From the NCBI RefSeq assembly GCF_902459775.1, contig NZ_CABPSQ010000013.1, positions 1 to 64,000 on the forward strand: a stretch of 64,000 bases of DNA. Reading direction: 5' to 3'. Position numbers and translations under genes: made by a program. Positions 28,071 to 37,584 of this stretch are shown here, in pieces. This stretch comes from Pandoraea captiosa. Its GTDB lineage: Bacteria; Pseudomonadota; Gammaproteobacteria; Burkholderiales; Burkholderiaceae. The notes below the pieces were generated by a model. That model was given only the letters and a program-made list of their open reading frames with translations. It was not told the DNA's origin and searched no databases. Every line of letters starts with the position of its first letter. Within the stretch, counting starts at the first letter, position 1.

Positions 28071-29381
28071 TCAGCGATTGACCTGTTCCTTCGACTGGGT
28101 CAGCGCCAGCACGGCACCCAGTGCCAGCGCGGCCGACACGCAGTACATGCCTGCGTTCGTGCTTTGCGTCACATCCTTGAGCCAGCCGATCACGAACGGG
28201 CTGACGAAGCCCGCCAGATTGCCGATCGAGTTGATCATGCCGATGGCGGCAGCCGCGGAGCCGCCGACGAGCAGCGCGCTCGGGTACGTCCAGAACACCG
28301 GCATCGTTGCGAGCATGCCGGCCGTGCCGACCGACAGCGCCACCATGGCGAGCGGCACATTGCTGCCCCACACCGTGCTCAGATACAGACCGACGGCGCC
28401 GGCGAGCGACACCACGGCAAAGTGCCAGCGACGCTCACGCGTACGGTCCGAGCTGCGCGCCACACCGATCATGCTGACGACGGCGCAGGCGTAAGGAATG
28501 GCGGTCAGCAGACCGACGTCGAGCGCACTCTTCACGCCGCTGGCCTTGATGAGCGTCGGCAGGTAGAAGCCAATGCCGTAGAGACCCATCATGCAGCAGA
28601 AGTAGATCACGGCCATGAGCCACACGCGGCCGTTCGTGAACACCGACGCGACCGATTGCGGCGCCTTGCCCGCGCTGTCCTGCGCGATGTTGCGCTCGAG
28701 CACGGCCTTTTCGTCTTCCGTGAGCCACTTCGCGGCGCGAATGCCGTTGGGCAGGTACATCAGCGTGATCACACCGAGAATGACCGACGGAATGGCTTCG
28801 ATGAAGAACAGCCATTGCCATGCCTTCCAGCCGCCCACACCGTTGAACGCTTGCAGAATCCAGCCCGAGAGCGGACCACCGAACACGCCCGCAACGGGAA
28901 TGCCGATCATGAACAGCGCGTTCATGCGACCACGGCGCTGGGCCGGGAACCAGTACGTGAGATACAGCACGATGCCGGGGAAGAAGCCCGCTTCGGCCAC
29001 ACCGAGGAAGAAGCGCACGACGTAGAACTGCGTGGGCGTCGTCACGAACAGCGTCGCTGCCGAGAGCACGGCCCACGAGATCATGATGCGCGCAATCCAG
29101 CGGCGCGCACCGACCTTGTGCATGATGATGTTGCTCGGCACTTCGAAGAAGAAGTAGCCGATGAAGAAGATGCCGGCGCCCAGACCGTAGACGGTCTCGC
29201 TGAACTGGAGGTCGTTCAGCATTTGCAGCTTGGCGAAGCCGACATTCACGCGGTCCAGATAGGCCGCGACGTAACACAGGAAAAGGAACGGCAACAAACG
29301 CCAGGTCGCTTTTGCGTAGGCTTTCGCCTCGATCTCGCGCGTCTGCGCGTTGGCTTTGACACCGCTAGCGATAGTACTCAT
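28071..29381 (-). CDS. MFS transporter, anion:cation symporter (ACS) family
   Basis: 436 residues from the ATG at 29381. TM1 is LLPFLFLCYVAAYLDRVNVGFAKL, the ACS (tartrate/phthalate/hexuronate permease) signature. YFFFEVPSNIIMHKVGARRWIARI then gives the ACS form of motif A, and further helices end before NSKEQVNR-like polar residues. It probably imports an organic acid by proton symport. No catabolic gene or regulator is adjacent, so the substrate is not predictable. Confidence 0.87.
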   Translation of the reverse strand: MSTIASGVKANAQTREIEAKAYAKATWRLLPFLFLCYVAAYLDRVNVGFAKLQMLNDLQFSETVYGLGAGIFFIGYFFFEVPSNIIMHKVGARRWIARIMISWAVLSAATLFVTTPTQFYVVRFFLGVAEAGFFPGIVLYLTYWFPAQRRGRMNALFMIGIPVAGVFGGPLSGWILQAFNGVGGWKAWQWLFFIEAIPSVILGVITLMYLPNGIRAAKWLTEDEKAVLERNIAQDSAGKAPQSVASVFTNGRVWLMAVIYFCCMMGLYGIGFYLPTLIKASGVKSALDVGLLTAIPYACAVVSMIGVARSSDRTRERRWHFAVVSLAGAVGLYLSTVWGSNVPLAMVALSVGTAGMLATMPVFWTYPSALLVGGSAAAAIGMINSIGNLAGFVSPFVIGWLKDVTQSTNAGMYCVSAALALGAVLALTQSKEQVNR

Positions 29382-29781
29382 GGTCTCCACTTCGAACCTC
29401 GGCTGCCCAGCAGCCTGAATTGACTGCAACGCTGCACCCGGACCACTCGCACGATCACGCTGCCTTACCTACTCGACCGCTCTGAAGACCTCGCGATTCC
29501 CGCCATACGAGAATCGCTTCCGCGGGGCCCGGAGGCATTGTCTCCGGACGTCACGCCCGGCCCGTAAGCCGTTTGCGACGTTTCTCACCCTGCCATCCCC
29601 TTCTGTGATTGGGAGGCCGAGCCGGATTGTAAACCATAGGACACCTCCCGATATGGAACGCTTCCTCAATCTTTCAGCGTTTTCTTAAATCTCGATCGTC
29701 GGGAATGTCGTAAGGACGTGATGCCGTGGTGATGCCGTGGGTAAATTGGCACGCAGCGACACCGTTGCTGCGTGCCAACAA
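29382..29781. other. Intergenic region between two MFS genes
   Basis: 400 bp. It holds the 5' region of the ACS transporter, a tandem 11-bp duplication GTGATGCCGTG at about 29718-29739, and a 12-bp hairpin (29746-29757 with 29767-29778) directly after the next gene's stop. That hairpin is probably its terminator on the minus strand, although the following T-run is short. No gene is seen. Confidence 0.5.
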
Positions 29782-30984
29782 TCAGCGCTGCCGCGCGCGC
29801 AATGTGACCACCACCATGACCCCGATGACCGCTGCGATGGCGCCGCACAGGAACACGGCGCGGTAACCGAACGGGTTGGCAACGGCGCCGGCCAGCGGCC
29901 CGGTGGCGAGAATCGCAATGTCCTGAAACGCCGCGTAAGTGCCCAGACTCGTGCCACGGCTGGCCGCCGGCGCACGCTTGACCACTTCGATGCCCAGCGA
30001 CGGGAAGATCAGCGATGCGCCCGCACCGGCCAATGCCGTGCCGAGCAGCGCCAGCCAAGCCACGGGCGCTTGCCAGACGATGAGCAGACCGATCGCTTCG
30101 ACAGCGAGCGAGACTTGTGCCACACGCAGATTGCCGAGGCGCTCGGGCCAGCGTCCGCCGATGAGCCGCATGAGCACGAATGCCGCGCCGAAAGCCGACA
30201 GCGCGATCGCGGCACCCGTCCAGCGCGACGCTTCGAAGTACAACACCACGAACGCACCGACCACGGCAAAGCCAACGCCCTGCAACGCGAGCGCCAGGCC
30301 GGGCATAAACACGATGCGCAGCACCTGCGAATACGGCAACGCGCCGCCCGCGTGATGCGCGGGCGCGACACCGGGGATACGCGCGATGACGGCCCAACCG
30401 GCGAGCGGCAGCAGACAGATCGCGACAGCGACACCCACGAGTGCCGTCGATCCATACAATGCCAGTCCCAGCGGCGCCCCGACCGCAAATCCGCCAAAGA
30501 CGGCGGCACCGGTCCACGACATCACTCGCCCCGATTGCGGCGCGCCGAGGCTGCCGATGGCCCACGTGAGCGTGCCCGTAATGACCAGACTCTCGCCAAC
30601 ACCGAGCAGCAAACGCGCCACCGTCAACATGGCCAGGCGCGGCGCAGGCGCGATCGACAGCAGGCTGGTGGCGAGCAGCGCAACGCCGGACAGCGCGACG
30701 AACGACAGACCGCGTATCAGTGCAACGCGTGCGCCGCGCTGATCAGCCGTGCGTCCGGCGAACTTGCGGGTTAGCACCGTGGCGAGCGACTGCACGCCCA
30801 CGGCGAAACCGACGATGACGTTGTGATAGCCCAGCGTGTTATGCACGAATAGCGGCACGACGGACAGGGACATGCCGATCGTCAGGCATGCGAGAAAAAC
30901 GTTTAGCGAAAAGCGCAGGAGCAACGCCGTAGCGTTGGCGGGCGCGGCGGCCGTCTGATGGGCCGATGCAGCGGAGGACGACAT
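29782..30984 (-). CDS. MFS transporter, YhhS/YfcJ-like
   Basis: 400 residues, 12 membrane segments. N-terminal LTIGMSLSVVPLFVHNTLGY is followed by KFAGRTADQRGARVAL (motif A). The C-half includes SLIFPSLGIEVVKRAPAASRG, characteristic of the YhhS/YfcJ group of putative arabinose-efflux-like carriers. The start at 30984 is chosen because residues upstream are not transporter-like. It has a clear paralogue in this window at 40083-41339, sharing the LTIGxxLxVxPxFVH and [12 protein letters not shown] patterns. Substrate unknown. Confidence 0.85.
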   Translation of the reverse strand: MSSSAASAHQTAAAPANATALLLRFSLNVFLACLTIGMSLSVVPLFVHNTLGYHNVIVGFAVGVQSLATVLTRKFAGRTADQRGARVALIRGLSFVALSGVALLATSLLSIAPAPRLAMLTVARLLLGVGESLVITGTLTWAIGSLGAPQSGRVMSWTGAAVFGGFAVGAPLGLALYGSTALVGVAVAICLLPLAGWAVIARIPGVAPAHHAGGALPYSQVLRIVFMPGLALALQGVGFAVVGAFVVLYFEASRWTGAAIALSAFGAAFVLMRLIGGRWPERLGNLRVAQVSLAVEAIGLLIVWQAPVAWLALLGTALAGAGASLIFPSLGIEVVKRAPAASRGTSLGTYAAFQDIAILATGPLAGAVANPFGYRAVFLCGAIAAVIGVMVVVTLRARQR

Positions 30985-31391
30985 ACGAAAAAACTCCAAG
31001 GGTTGCCGCGCGGCGCTGAACGAAAGCTTGAAGACGTAGAGACGCAAAGACACAAAGACGCGTACGCCCAACAAGAAACGACAGACGCCAGCCGGCAGAC
31101 GAACAACCGCAACGGGGGATCGGATCGAAACAGGCAAATCGGGGAGAGACGGCGCTTGTGGCGCTCAGAGAACCCGGAACAGCGCTGAATGGGCTGACCG
31201 GCCGTTCACCAGCGAACGCACGCCCCTCGACCGAGTCGCCGGATCACCGGCCGCTGTCGCGGGGAATGCGTTGGATGACGTGAACGCTTACGTGACACCG
31301 GCGATGGTCCGCCAATGCCAAAAATCTGTCCTTATTCTAGCCACGCATGTTGCGTTGCGCAAGCGCCGCAGACGCCGCGGACGCCGATGGC
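30985..31391. other. Intergenic region, nothing further recognised
   Basis: 407 bp upstream of the YhhS-like transporter and downstream of the Na/Pi-type gene. A purine-rich repeat-like stretch (GAAGACGTAGAGACGCAAAGACACAAAGACG region, 31028-31062) lies in the 5' leader. I see no terminator hairpin, RNA gene or convincing ORF. Confidence 0.4.
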
Positions 31392-32999
31392 TCAGTCGAT
31401 CGGATCCGTGCCCTTTGCCCGGCGTGTGCTGGCCTTGATCGTCTGTTGCAACGCACGCCGCAGCGCGCTGTAGCGACGCAACGCCTCTTCCATCACCGAG
31501 ATGCGCGCATTGCCCGCAGCGCCATCGGCGAGCAACTTGGCCTTGAGCCCGCCGTAGGCGGCTTCCATCGCCACGGCGTGCGTGCCGAGAGAGTCGCCGC
31601 CGTCCACGGGCAACGCATCGCTTTCGATGTGATCGAGCAACGCGGTCGACTCACGCAGGAACGACGTGTACACGTCGGAGAGCCCCGTGGCCGTCGCCGT
31701 CTGGTCCTGCAACGCGGCAGCGGCGATCGCCTGCTCCGCGGCACTCTCGTAGTACCGCAGGGTGCGCAAGGTATCGGCGAGTCGTTCGGCGGAGCCGGCC
31801 TCCATCGCCACGCGACTCATGCGCTCTGCAAACGACTGGCAAACGCTGCCCAGTCGTGTCACCGACGCGTGCTCCTGCGCCAGCACGCCCGGGCTCATGC
31901 CTGTGAGCGCGCCACGCACCATATGCCGACTCATGGCGCCAAGGCGCTCGACTTCACGCTTGAGCGCGTCCACGGCCAGTTGCGGCACCTGCAACACGTT
32001 GTCGTCGAGAAACTGTGGCGCGCCTTCGTCTTCCTCACGGGTCCGGAAGCGCCGCTGCAACCAGTGAAGCAACGGCGTGGCGAGCGGAATCATCAGCAGT
32101 ACGCCCAGCACGTTGAATGTCGTATGGAAGATCGCGAGCTTGATGGCAGGATCGGTGTCGTATCCCATCCACGTCATACCCGCCGAGATGGCGCGGATCA
32201 TCCACGGCAACAGCAGCAGCGCGACCACGGCGGCGACAACGTTGAACGCCACGTGCGCCATCGAGGCGCGGCGAGCGTTCGGCGTGGCCCCGATCGCCGC
32301 GATCACGGCCGTCAGCGTCGTGCCGATGTTTGCACCGATCACGACGGCAGCCGCACCTTGTGCGCTCAGCAGGCCGTTTTGCGCCGCCGTCAGCGTAATG
32401 GCCATCGCAGCGGCGGACGACTGCACGATGCACGTGAGCACGAAACCGACGATGACCTGCATCAGCACGTCGAGCGGCCCGTCGCCGTCGGGCATGCGGA
32501 TCATGCCGGCCATATCGATGAACGCCGATTGCAGCAGCGAAATGCCGAAGAAGAGCAGGCCGAAACCGGCAAGCGCATTGCCGATGGCACCGCGTCGGGT
32601 GCCCGCACCGCTCAGGCGCATCGCCACGCCGACGGCGATCATCGGCAATGCGAATGCGTCGATATTGAACTTGAGGCCGATGACCGCAACGATCCACCCC
32701 ATCATGGTAGAGCCGAGGTTGGAGCCGAACATGAGCCAGAGCGCACCGCCGAGCTTGAGCAATCCAGCGTTCACGAAGCCGATCGTCGCAATCGTCACGA
32801 CCGACGAGCTTTGCGTGATGGCGGTCACGAGCACGCCTGAGGCAAAAGCTTGCCAGCGCGTTCGCGTTGCACCGGCGAGAATCCGCTCCAGCGCCGGCCC
32901 AGCGGCGAGTTTGAGGCCATCGGTCATCATCGACATGCCGATGAGGAAGATACCGACGCCACCTGCCAGAATGCTTACCGCCTTGACGATCTCGCCCAT
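31392..32999 (-). CDS. Na/Pi-cotransporter family protein with C-terminal PhoU-like domain
   Basis: 535 residues from the ATG at 32999. Two inverted Na/Pi repeats carry the QSS motifs: ITQSSSVVTIATIGFVNAG in the first and VQSSAAAMAITLTAAQ in the second. The helical segment GIFLIGMSMMTDGLKLAAG opens the protein. About 200 C-terminal residues form the PhoU-like coiled helices (LKREVERLGAMSRHMV and later). The family takes up phosphate or another anion with sodium. It lies 37 bp downstream of the tetR gene in the same direction, so the two are probably one transcript. Confidence 0.85.
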   Translation of the reverse strand: MGEIVKAVSILAGGVGIFLIGMSMMTDGLKLAAGPALERILAGATRTRWQAFASGVLVTAITQSSSVVTIATIGFVNAGLLKLGGALWLMFGSNLGSTMMGWIVAVIGLKFNIDAFALPMIAVGVAMRLSGAGTRRGAIGNALAGFGLLFFGISLLQSAFIDMAGMIRMPDGDGPLDVLMQVIVGFVLTCIVQSSAAAMAITLTAAQNGLLSAQGAAAVVIGANIGTTLTAVIAAIGATPNARRASMAHVAFNVVAAVVALLLLPWMIRAISAGMTWMGYDTDPAIKLAIFHTTFNVLGVLLMIPLATPLLHWLQRRFRTREEDEGAPQFLDDNVLQVPQLAVDALKREVERLGAMSRHMVRGALTGMSPGVLAQEHASVTRLGSVCQSFAERMSRVAMEAGSAERLADTLRTLRYYESAAEQAIAAAALQDQTATATGLSDVYTSFLRESTALLDHIESDALPVDGGDSLGTHAVAMEAAYGGLKAKLLADGAAGNARISVMEEALRRYSALRRALQQTIKASTRRAKGTDPID

Positions 33000-33036
33000 G
33001 CAAAGCGTTCCCTCGTGAGACGCCCCGTTTGAGGCG

Positions 33037-33687
33037 TCAGTTATCGGCGCGCAACAATCCCCAGCATAACCGGTAAAGCTCGTCTTCGAACTCCGGAGTG
33101 CCAAGTAATGGCGAGTCCTCCAGCACGGCCGAGCGGAGCGTGCCCATGAAGGCGCGCGTCAGCACGAAGACGGTGGCGGCCGTGGGTTTGCGCATCTCGG
33201 GAGCGTCGCGCCTCGCCATGGCAATGGCGATGTGTTCGGCGGCCTCGCGCATCGCCTGCATGACATTCTCGTGGTGGTCCATCTGCCACGCCATCTTGAT
33301 GAGCGAGCGCTTCACACGCCCACCCGAGCCAAACGCTTCGATCAGCATCCGGATTCGCTCCCGGATCACCCGCTCCGGATCGTCTCCTTGCGCGGCGGCT
33401 TGCGCGAGGCGCTCGTTCATTTCGTCCATGACACGACGACGTTCGCGCGCAATCATCGCCAGCAGAATCGCCTCTTTGGTCGGGAAATATTGATACAGCG
33501 TACCGATGGAAAAGCCGGCCTTTTTCGCAATGCGGTTGGTGGTGAGCGCGGCCTCGCCTTCTTCGTCGAGAACCTGAGCGGTTGCCTCGAAAATGGTCTC
33601 GACGGTGTGTTGCGCGCGCGCCTGCATGGGCCGCTTTCGCATGGTGGACGCGGCATTCGGCGTGACAGGCGGCTTGGATGAGGACAT
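33037..33687 (-). CDS. TetR/AcrR family transcriptional regulator
   Basis: 216 residues. The TetR helix-turn-helix is TTNRIAKKAGFSIGTLYQYFPTKEAILLAMIA, about residues 45-76. The C-terminal ligand domain is helical. The start at 33687 is chosen over an upstream frame whose N-terminus would consist of low-complexity MTPTTPMMPT repeats. It is divergent from the PF10118-type hydrolase gene and followed by the Na/Pi-type gene, and probably controls both. Confidence 0.87.
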   Translation of the reverse strand: MSSSKPPVTPNAASTMRKRPMQARAQHTVETIFEATAQVLDEEGEAALTTNRIAKKAGFSIGTLYQYFPTKEAILLAMIARERRRVMDEMNERLAQAAAQGDDPERVIRERIRMLIEAFGSGGRVKRSLIKMAWQMDHHENVMQAMREAAEHIAIAMARRDAPEMRKPTAATVFVLTRAFMGTLRSAVLEDSPLLGTPEFEDELYRLCWGLLRADN

Positions 33688-33837
33688 AACGAAAAACCTG
33701 AGCGGGAAGCGAGTTGCGGCAGGATGCCGGAAAAATGAATAATGCTCACATTCGCTACGAAATTCAAGAGACGGCGTCATGGGTGTCGTCGGCATCATCG
33801 GTGTCGTCGGCGTCACATTGAAGAGAGGTCAGCCATC

Positions 33838-34677
33838 ATGAGCAACGACATTTCCGCCCTGACCGTGCGCAAGCTGAGCATCGATCTGGCCAGCGGCTTC
33901 GATCGTCACTGGCACAGCGGCGACGCCTATCGCACCATGTATTACAACGCTTTGTCGATGAGTTTCCCCGTCGGCGAGCAATCGTTCATCGATTCGGTAC
34001 GCGACACGATGGATCGTCTGCCGCAGGATCCGCGCTACGACAAGCTTCGCGCCGACATCGCCCAATTCATCGGACAGGAAGCCACCCATCGCCATCTGCA
34101 TGGCCAGTACAACGCGCACCTCGCCAAACAGGGGCTCGTGAACCACTGGGAAAACTGGGCGACACGACGTATCCGATTCGCCCGGCGGCGCAACTTCTCG
34201 CCGATGTACATGCTGGCGATCACCGCCGCGTACGAACACTGCACGGCGGTCTTCGGCGACGGCGCATTGCGTTACGACAACTGGCTCGCGAACGCCGAGC
34301 CGAAAATGCGCCTGATGTGGCGCTGGCATGCGGCGGAGGAAACCGAGCACAAGGCCGTCGCATTCGATTTGTATCGTGCGCTGGGCGGCAGCGAGCGGCA
34401 GCGCGTGTTGTCGTTCCTTTATGTCCTGCTCATGTTCGCGCTGGAGAGCCACGCGCAGACGATCAACAATCTCTGGCACGACGGCACGCTGTTCAAGCCG
34501 CGTACCTGGATGGGCTTTTTCTCAATGTTCTTCGGGCGCGACGCCGTCTTCTGGCGTACGGCCGGGCCGATGCTCAAATATGTATTGCCGTCGTTTCATC
34601 CGAATCGCCACGGCGATCCCGCCCTCGCGCAGAACTGGCTCGAAGCCCATAACGCCAACTGGCGCGCCGTTCGCTGA
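33838..34677 (+). CDS. Metal-dependent hydrolase, PF10118-like
   Basis: 279 residues. Two helical metal-ligand patterns are visible: FIGQEATHRHLHGQYNAHL and MWRWHAAEETEHKAVAFDLY. The E-x-x-H and EETEH pairs resemble a ferritin-like dinuclear site, which fits the predicted metal-dependent hydrolase family PF10118. It has no signal peptide; a hydrophobic helix around VLSFLYVLLMFAL is possible. It is divergent from tetR with 150 bp between starts, containing an 18-bp direct repeat (GGTGTCGTCGGCATCATC type). Substrate unknown; a TetR-linked lipid or steroid-like compound is a guess. Confidence 0.7.
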   Translation: MSNDISALTVRKLSIDLASGFDRHWHSGDAYRTMYYNALSMSFPVGEQSFIDSVRDTMDRLPQDPRYDKLRADIAQFIGQEATHRHLHGQYNAHLAKQGLVNHWENWATRRIRFARRRNFSPMYMLAITAAYEHCTAVFGDGALRYDNWLANAEPKMRLMWRWHAAEETEHKAVAFDLYRALGGSERQRVLSFLYVLLMFALESHAQTINNLWHDGTLFKPRTWMGFFSMFFGRDAVFWRTAGPMLKYVLPSFHPNRHGDPALAQNWLEAHNANWRAVR

Positions 34678-34741
34678 TTCCCCGGCGCCACCGGTCTTTC
34701 CAGCCGCTTGCGCATCACGCGTCTCCTGCCTCTCATCCCTT

Positions 34742-34773
34742 GCCGCTGACCTCCCACGGTCAGCGGCTTTTCC
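34742..34773 (+). terminator. Rho-independent terminator after the hydrolase gene
   Basis: A 10-bp stem GCCGCTGACC (34742-34751) / GGTCAGCGGC (34758-34767) with a six-base loop is followed by TTTTCCTT. The rest of the 371-bp gap to the porin holds the porin leader and a weak Fur-like string that I do not call. Confidence 0.85.
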
Positions 34774-35048
34774 TTGTCTGTCCTGCCCCGCAAATCGCGC
34801 TATGCAATAGCCAAACCGCCGGTGTTAACCCGAAAAGTGTGACGGTAACAACGGAATACCGAGTATCAACGTCGCGTGATATTTCGTGTGAGGCAACTTG
34901 ATAATAATGATCACGCCTCAACGCAACACCGATAACCGCGCGATGCGAAGTCAGTGTGTCAATGACTCAGGCGTGCCCCCCTTGCACTCTTCGGTGAAAA
35001 GAGACAGTCCGAGGCACGCACATACGAAAACGAGACGGAGACACATTC

Positions 35049-36089
35049 ATGAGCAAGGCAGCAGGTTGGCTGCGAGGCGCGCTCGCGCTCGCAGTTTGCG
35101 GCGCGGCGGGCGTCGCGCAGGCGCAATCGAACGTATCCCTTTACGGTCAGGTCGACGCCTGGGTCGGCGCGGCCAAGGCCCCCGGCGGTGAACGCGCGTG
35201 GACCCAGGGCGGCGGCGGCATGTCGACCTCGTACTGGGGGATGAAAGGATCGGAAGACCTGGGTGACGGCCTCAAGGCCATCTTCACGCTGGAAGACTTC
35301 TTCCTGCCGCAGAGTGGCCGTTACGGCCGCTTCACCGGCGACAGCTTCTTCTCGCGCAACGCCTACGTCGGCCTGCAATCGAATACGCTCGGCACGGTCA
35401 CGATGGGCCGGCTCACCACGTCGTACTTCGTCTCGACGATTCTCTTCAACCCGTTCGTCGATTCCTATACGTTCAGCCCGATGGTCTATCACACGTTCCT
35501 CGGCCTCGCCGGTCAGGGCATTGTGGGCGACTCGGGCTGGAGCAATGCCGTGATGTACGCCACGCCCGACTACAAGGGACTCGGCGCGAGCTTCTCGTAT
35601 GCGTTCGGCAACAAGGCGGGCGAGACAGGACAAAACAAATGGAGCGCCGCCGCGATGTACTTCCACGGCCCGCTCGCCGCCACCCTCGCCTACCAGCAAG
35701 TGAAGTTCGACTCGGTGCCCGACGATCAGGCCGGCATCACCGGCTTTCGCAATCAGCAGGCGGTGCAAGCCGGCCTCACGTACGACTTCAGGATCGTCAA
35801 GCTCTTCGGGCAGTATCAGTACATCAAGAACACCATCACCGGCGGCAATCTGACATCCAATGGCGGACAGCTCGGCTTTACCGTGCCTTTGGGTGGCGGC
35901 AACGTGATGGCGTCCTATGCTTATACGAAGAACTCGGGCGCGAACAACAGCAGCCGCAACACCTGGGCGATCGGCTACGACTACAGCCTCTCCAAACGTA
36001 CCGATGTGTACACCGCCTACCTCAACGACAAGGTCTCCGGTCTGGAAGCCGGGAATACTTTCGGGGTGGGCATGCGCATGAAGTTCTGA
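35049..36089 (+). CDS. Gram-negative porin (Burkholderia-type, trimeric)
   Basis: 346 residues. The signal peptide is cleaved after GVAQA (residue 25). The mature N-terminus QSNVSLYGQVDAWVG and GSEDLGDGLKAIFTLEDFF are diagnostic of porin_4 proteins, and the chain ends with Phe in GVGMRMKF, the BAM-recognised terminus. It forms a general or weakly anion-selective pore. GGAGACAC precedes the ATG. It stands alone, with its own upstream promoter region. Confidence 0.93.
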   Translation: MSKAAGWLRGALALAVCGAAGVAQAQSNVSLYGQVDAWVGAAKAPGGERAWTQGGGGMSTSYWGMKGSEDLGDGLKAIFTLEDFFLPQSGRYGRFTGDSFFSRNAYVGLQSNTLGTVTMGRLTTSYFVSTILFNPFVDSYTFSPMVYHTFLGLAGQGIVGDSGWSNAVMYATPDYKGLGASFSYAFGNKAGETGQNKWSAAAMYFHGPLAATLAYQQVKFDSVPDDQAGITGFRNQQAVQAGLTYDFRIVKLFGQYQYIKNTITGGNLTSNGGQLGFTVPLGGGNVMASYAYTKNSGANNSSRNTWAIGYDYSLSKRTDVYTAYLNDKVSGLEAGNTFGVGMRMKF

Positions 36090-36192
36090 CAAACTCGTCT
36101 GCAAATTCGGTGGCGCGCACGCGCGCGCAGTACAATGCGCGCGCCCCCGCTGCACACGGACAACGGCATAACAAAGTCACAAGGAGAGCACG

Positions 36193-37485
36193 TTGCTGAC
36201 CAAATTCTTCAAACTCGAGGAGCATGGCTCCAATGTACGGACGGAAATGGTGGCGGGTCTCACGACCTTCCTGACCATGTCGTACATCATTTTCGTGAAC
36301 CCGAACATTCTCGGCACGACCGGCATGGACAAGAGCGCCGTGTTCGTGGCGACATGTCTTGCGGCCGCCATCGGCTCGGTCGTGATGGCCTTCGTGGCGA
36401 ACTACCCGATCGGCATGGCGCCGGGCATGGGCCTCAACGCCTTCTTCGCCTTCACGGTCGTGGGCGCGATGGGCTACACATGGCAGCAAGCGCTGGGGGC
36501 TGTGTTCATCTCGGGGTGTCTGTTCATCATCCTGACGGTAACGGGCGTGCGATCCTGGCTCATTGCCGGGGTACCCAAATCGTTGCGATGCGCCATCGCT
36601 GCGGGTATCGGTCTGTTCCTCGCGATCATCGCCCTCGGTAACGCCGGGGTGGTCGTCGCCAATCCGGCCACGAAGATCGGTCTGGGCGACCTCCATTCGC
36701 CGCAGGCGCTGCTCGCGATCTTCGGTTTCTTCCTGATCGCCGTGCTCGACGCCCTGCGCGTGCGTGGCGCCATCCTGATCGGCATTCTGGTGGTGACGGT
36801 GCTCTCGATGGTGCTCGGCCTGAACCAGTTCCAGGGCGTGTTCGCCATGCCCCCGAGCCTGGCGCCGACGTTCCTCCAGCTCGACATTCCCGGGGCATTG
36901 CACGCCGGCTTCGTGCACGTGATTCTGGCGTTCGTGCTGGTGGAAGTGTTCGATGCGACGGGCACGCTCATGGGCGTGGCCAAGCGCGCCGGACTGCTCG
37001 AAGGCACGCATTACAAGGGGTTGGGACGCGCCCTGTTCGCCGACTCCATCGCGATCTTCATCGGTTCGCTGCTGGGCACGAGTAGCACGACGGCGTATGT
37101 CGAGAGCGCCTCGGGCGTTCAGGCCGGTGGCCGCACGGGTCTCACGGCGCTCACGATTGCCGTGCTGTTCATCCTCGCGCTGTTCATCGCGCCGCTCGCA
37201 GGCTCGGTTCCGGCCTATGCCGCTGCACCGGCCCTGCTCTATGTGGCAGGCCTGATGCTGCGCGAGTTGCTCGACGTCGAGTGGGACGACGTCACCGAAG
37301 CCACGCCTGCGGCACTCACCGCGCTGGCCATGCCGTTCACGTACTCCATCGCCACGGGTCTGGCCTTCGGCTTCATCTCGTACGCCGTGCTCAAGCTGTT
37401 CACGGGCCGCGCGAAGGACGTGCATCCGGCCGCCTGGGTCATCGCAGCGCTGTTCGTGCTGAAGTTCGTCTTCTTCCCTGGCTGA
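36193..37485 (+). CDS. NCS2 purine permease, AzgA/AdeP-like (adenine, guanine, hypoxanthine)
   Basis: 430 residues, started by TTG with AAGGAGA five bases upstream. The N-terminus is FFKLEEHGSNVRTEMVAGLTTFLTMSYIIFVNP, diagnostic of the AzgA branch. NYPIGMAPGMGLNAFFAFTVV (TM3), VLVEVFDATGTLMGVAKRAGLL (TM8 acidic residue) and GTSSTTAYVESASGVQAGGRTGL (TM10 substrate motif) follow. It is a proton-coupled importer of purine bases. No pur regulator site is evident. A second NCS2 carrier of the xanthine/uracil branch is at 57446. Confidence 0.92.
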   Translation: MLTKFFKLEEHGSNVRTEMVAGLTTFLTMSYIIFVNPNILGTTGMDKSAVFVATCLAAAIGSVVMAFVANYPIGMAPGMGLNAFFAFTVVGAMGYTWQQALGAVFISGCLFIILTVTGVRSWLIAGVPKSLRCAIAAGIGLFLAIIALGNAGVVVANPATKIGLGDLHSPQALLAIFGFFLIAVLDALRVRGAILIGILVVTVLSMVLGLNQFQGVFAMPPSLAPTFLQLDIPGALHAGFVHVILAFVLVEVFDATGTLMGVAKRAGLLEGTHYKGLGRALFADSIAIFIGSLLGTSSTTAYVESASGVQAGGRTGLTALTIAVLFILALFIAPLAGSVPAYAAAPALLYVAGLMLRELLDVEWDDVTEATPAALTALAMPFTYSIATGLAFGFISYAVLKLFTGRAKDVHPAAWVIAALFVLKFVFFPG

Positions 37486-37528
37486 TCCAGCCACCGCTGT
37501 ACGTCGTATCGAAGCATAACGTGACAAA

Positions 37529-37566
37529 AACGGCCCGCCGGACCATGGTTCGGCGGGCCGTTCGTT
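37529..37566. terminator. Terminator between the purine permease and the GNAT gene
   Basis: A 12-bp stem AACGGCCCGCCG (37529-37540) / CGGCGGGCCGTT (37551-37562) with a 10-base loop has A-rich and T-rich sides. It serves both convergent genes. Confidence 0.88.
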
Positions 37567-37584
37567 TTGTGTCTCGCGACGGGC

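Noticed and set aside
33779-33820. TetR start upstream giving a MTPTTPMMPT repeat N-terminus
   Set aside because: It is the antisense reading of an 18-bp direct repeat; family alignment supports the later ATG at 33687.
34899-34920. Second Fur-like string (GATAATAATGATCACG) before the porin
   Set aside because: Only about 12 of 19 positions match and it lacks the symmetric right half; chance in an AT-rich patch is likely.
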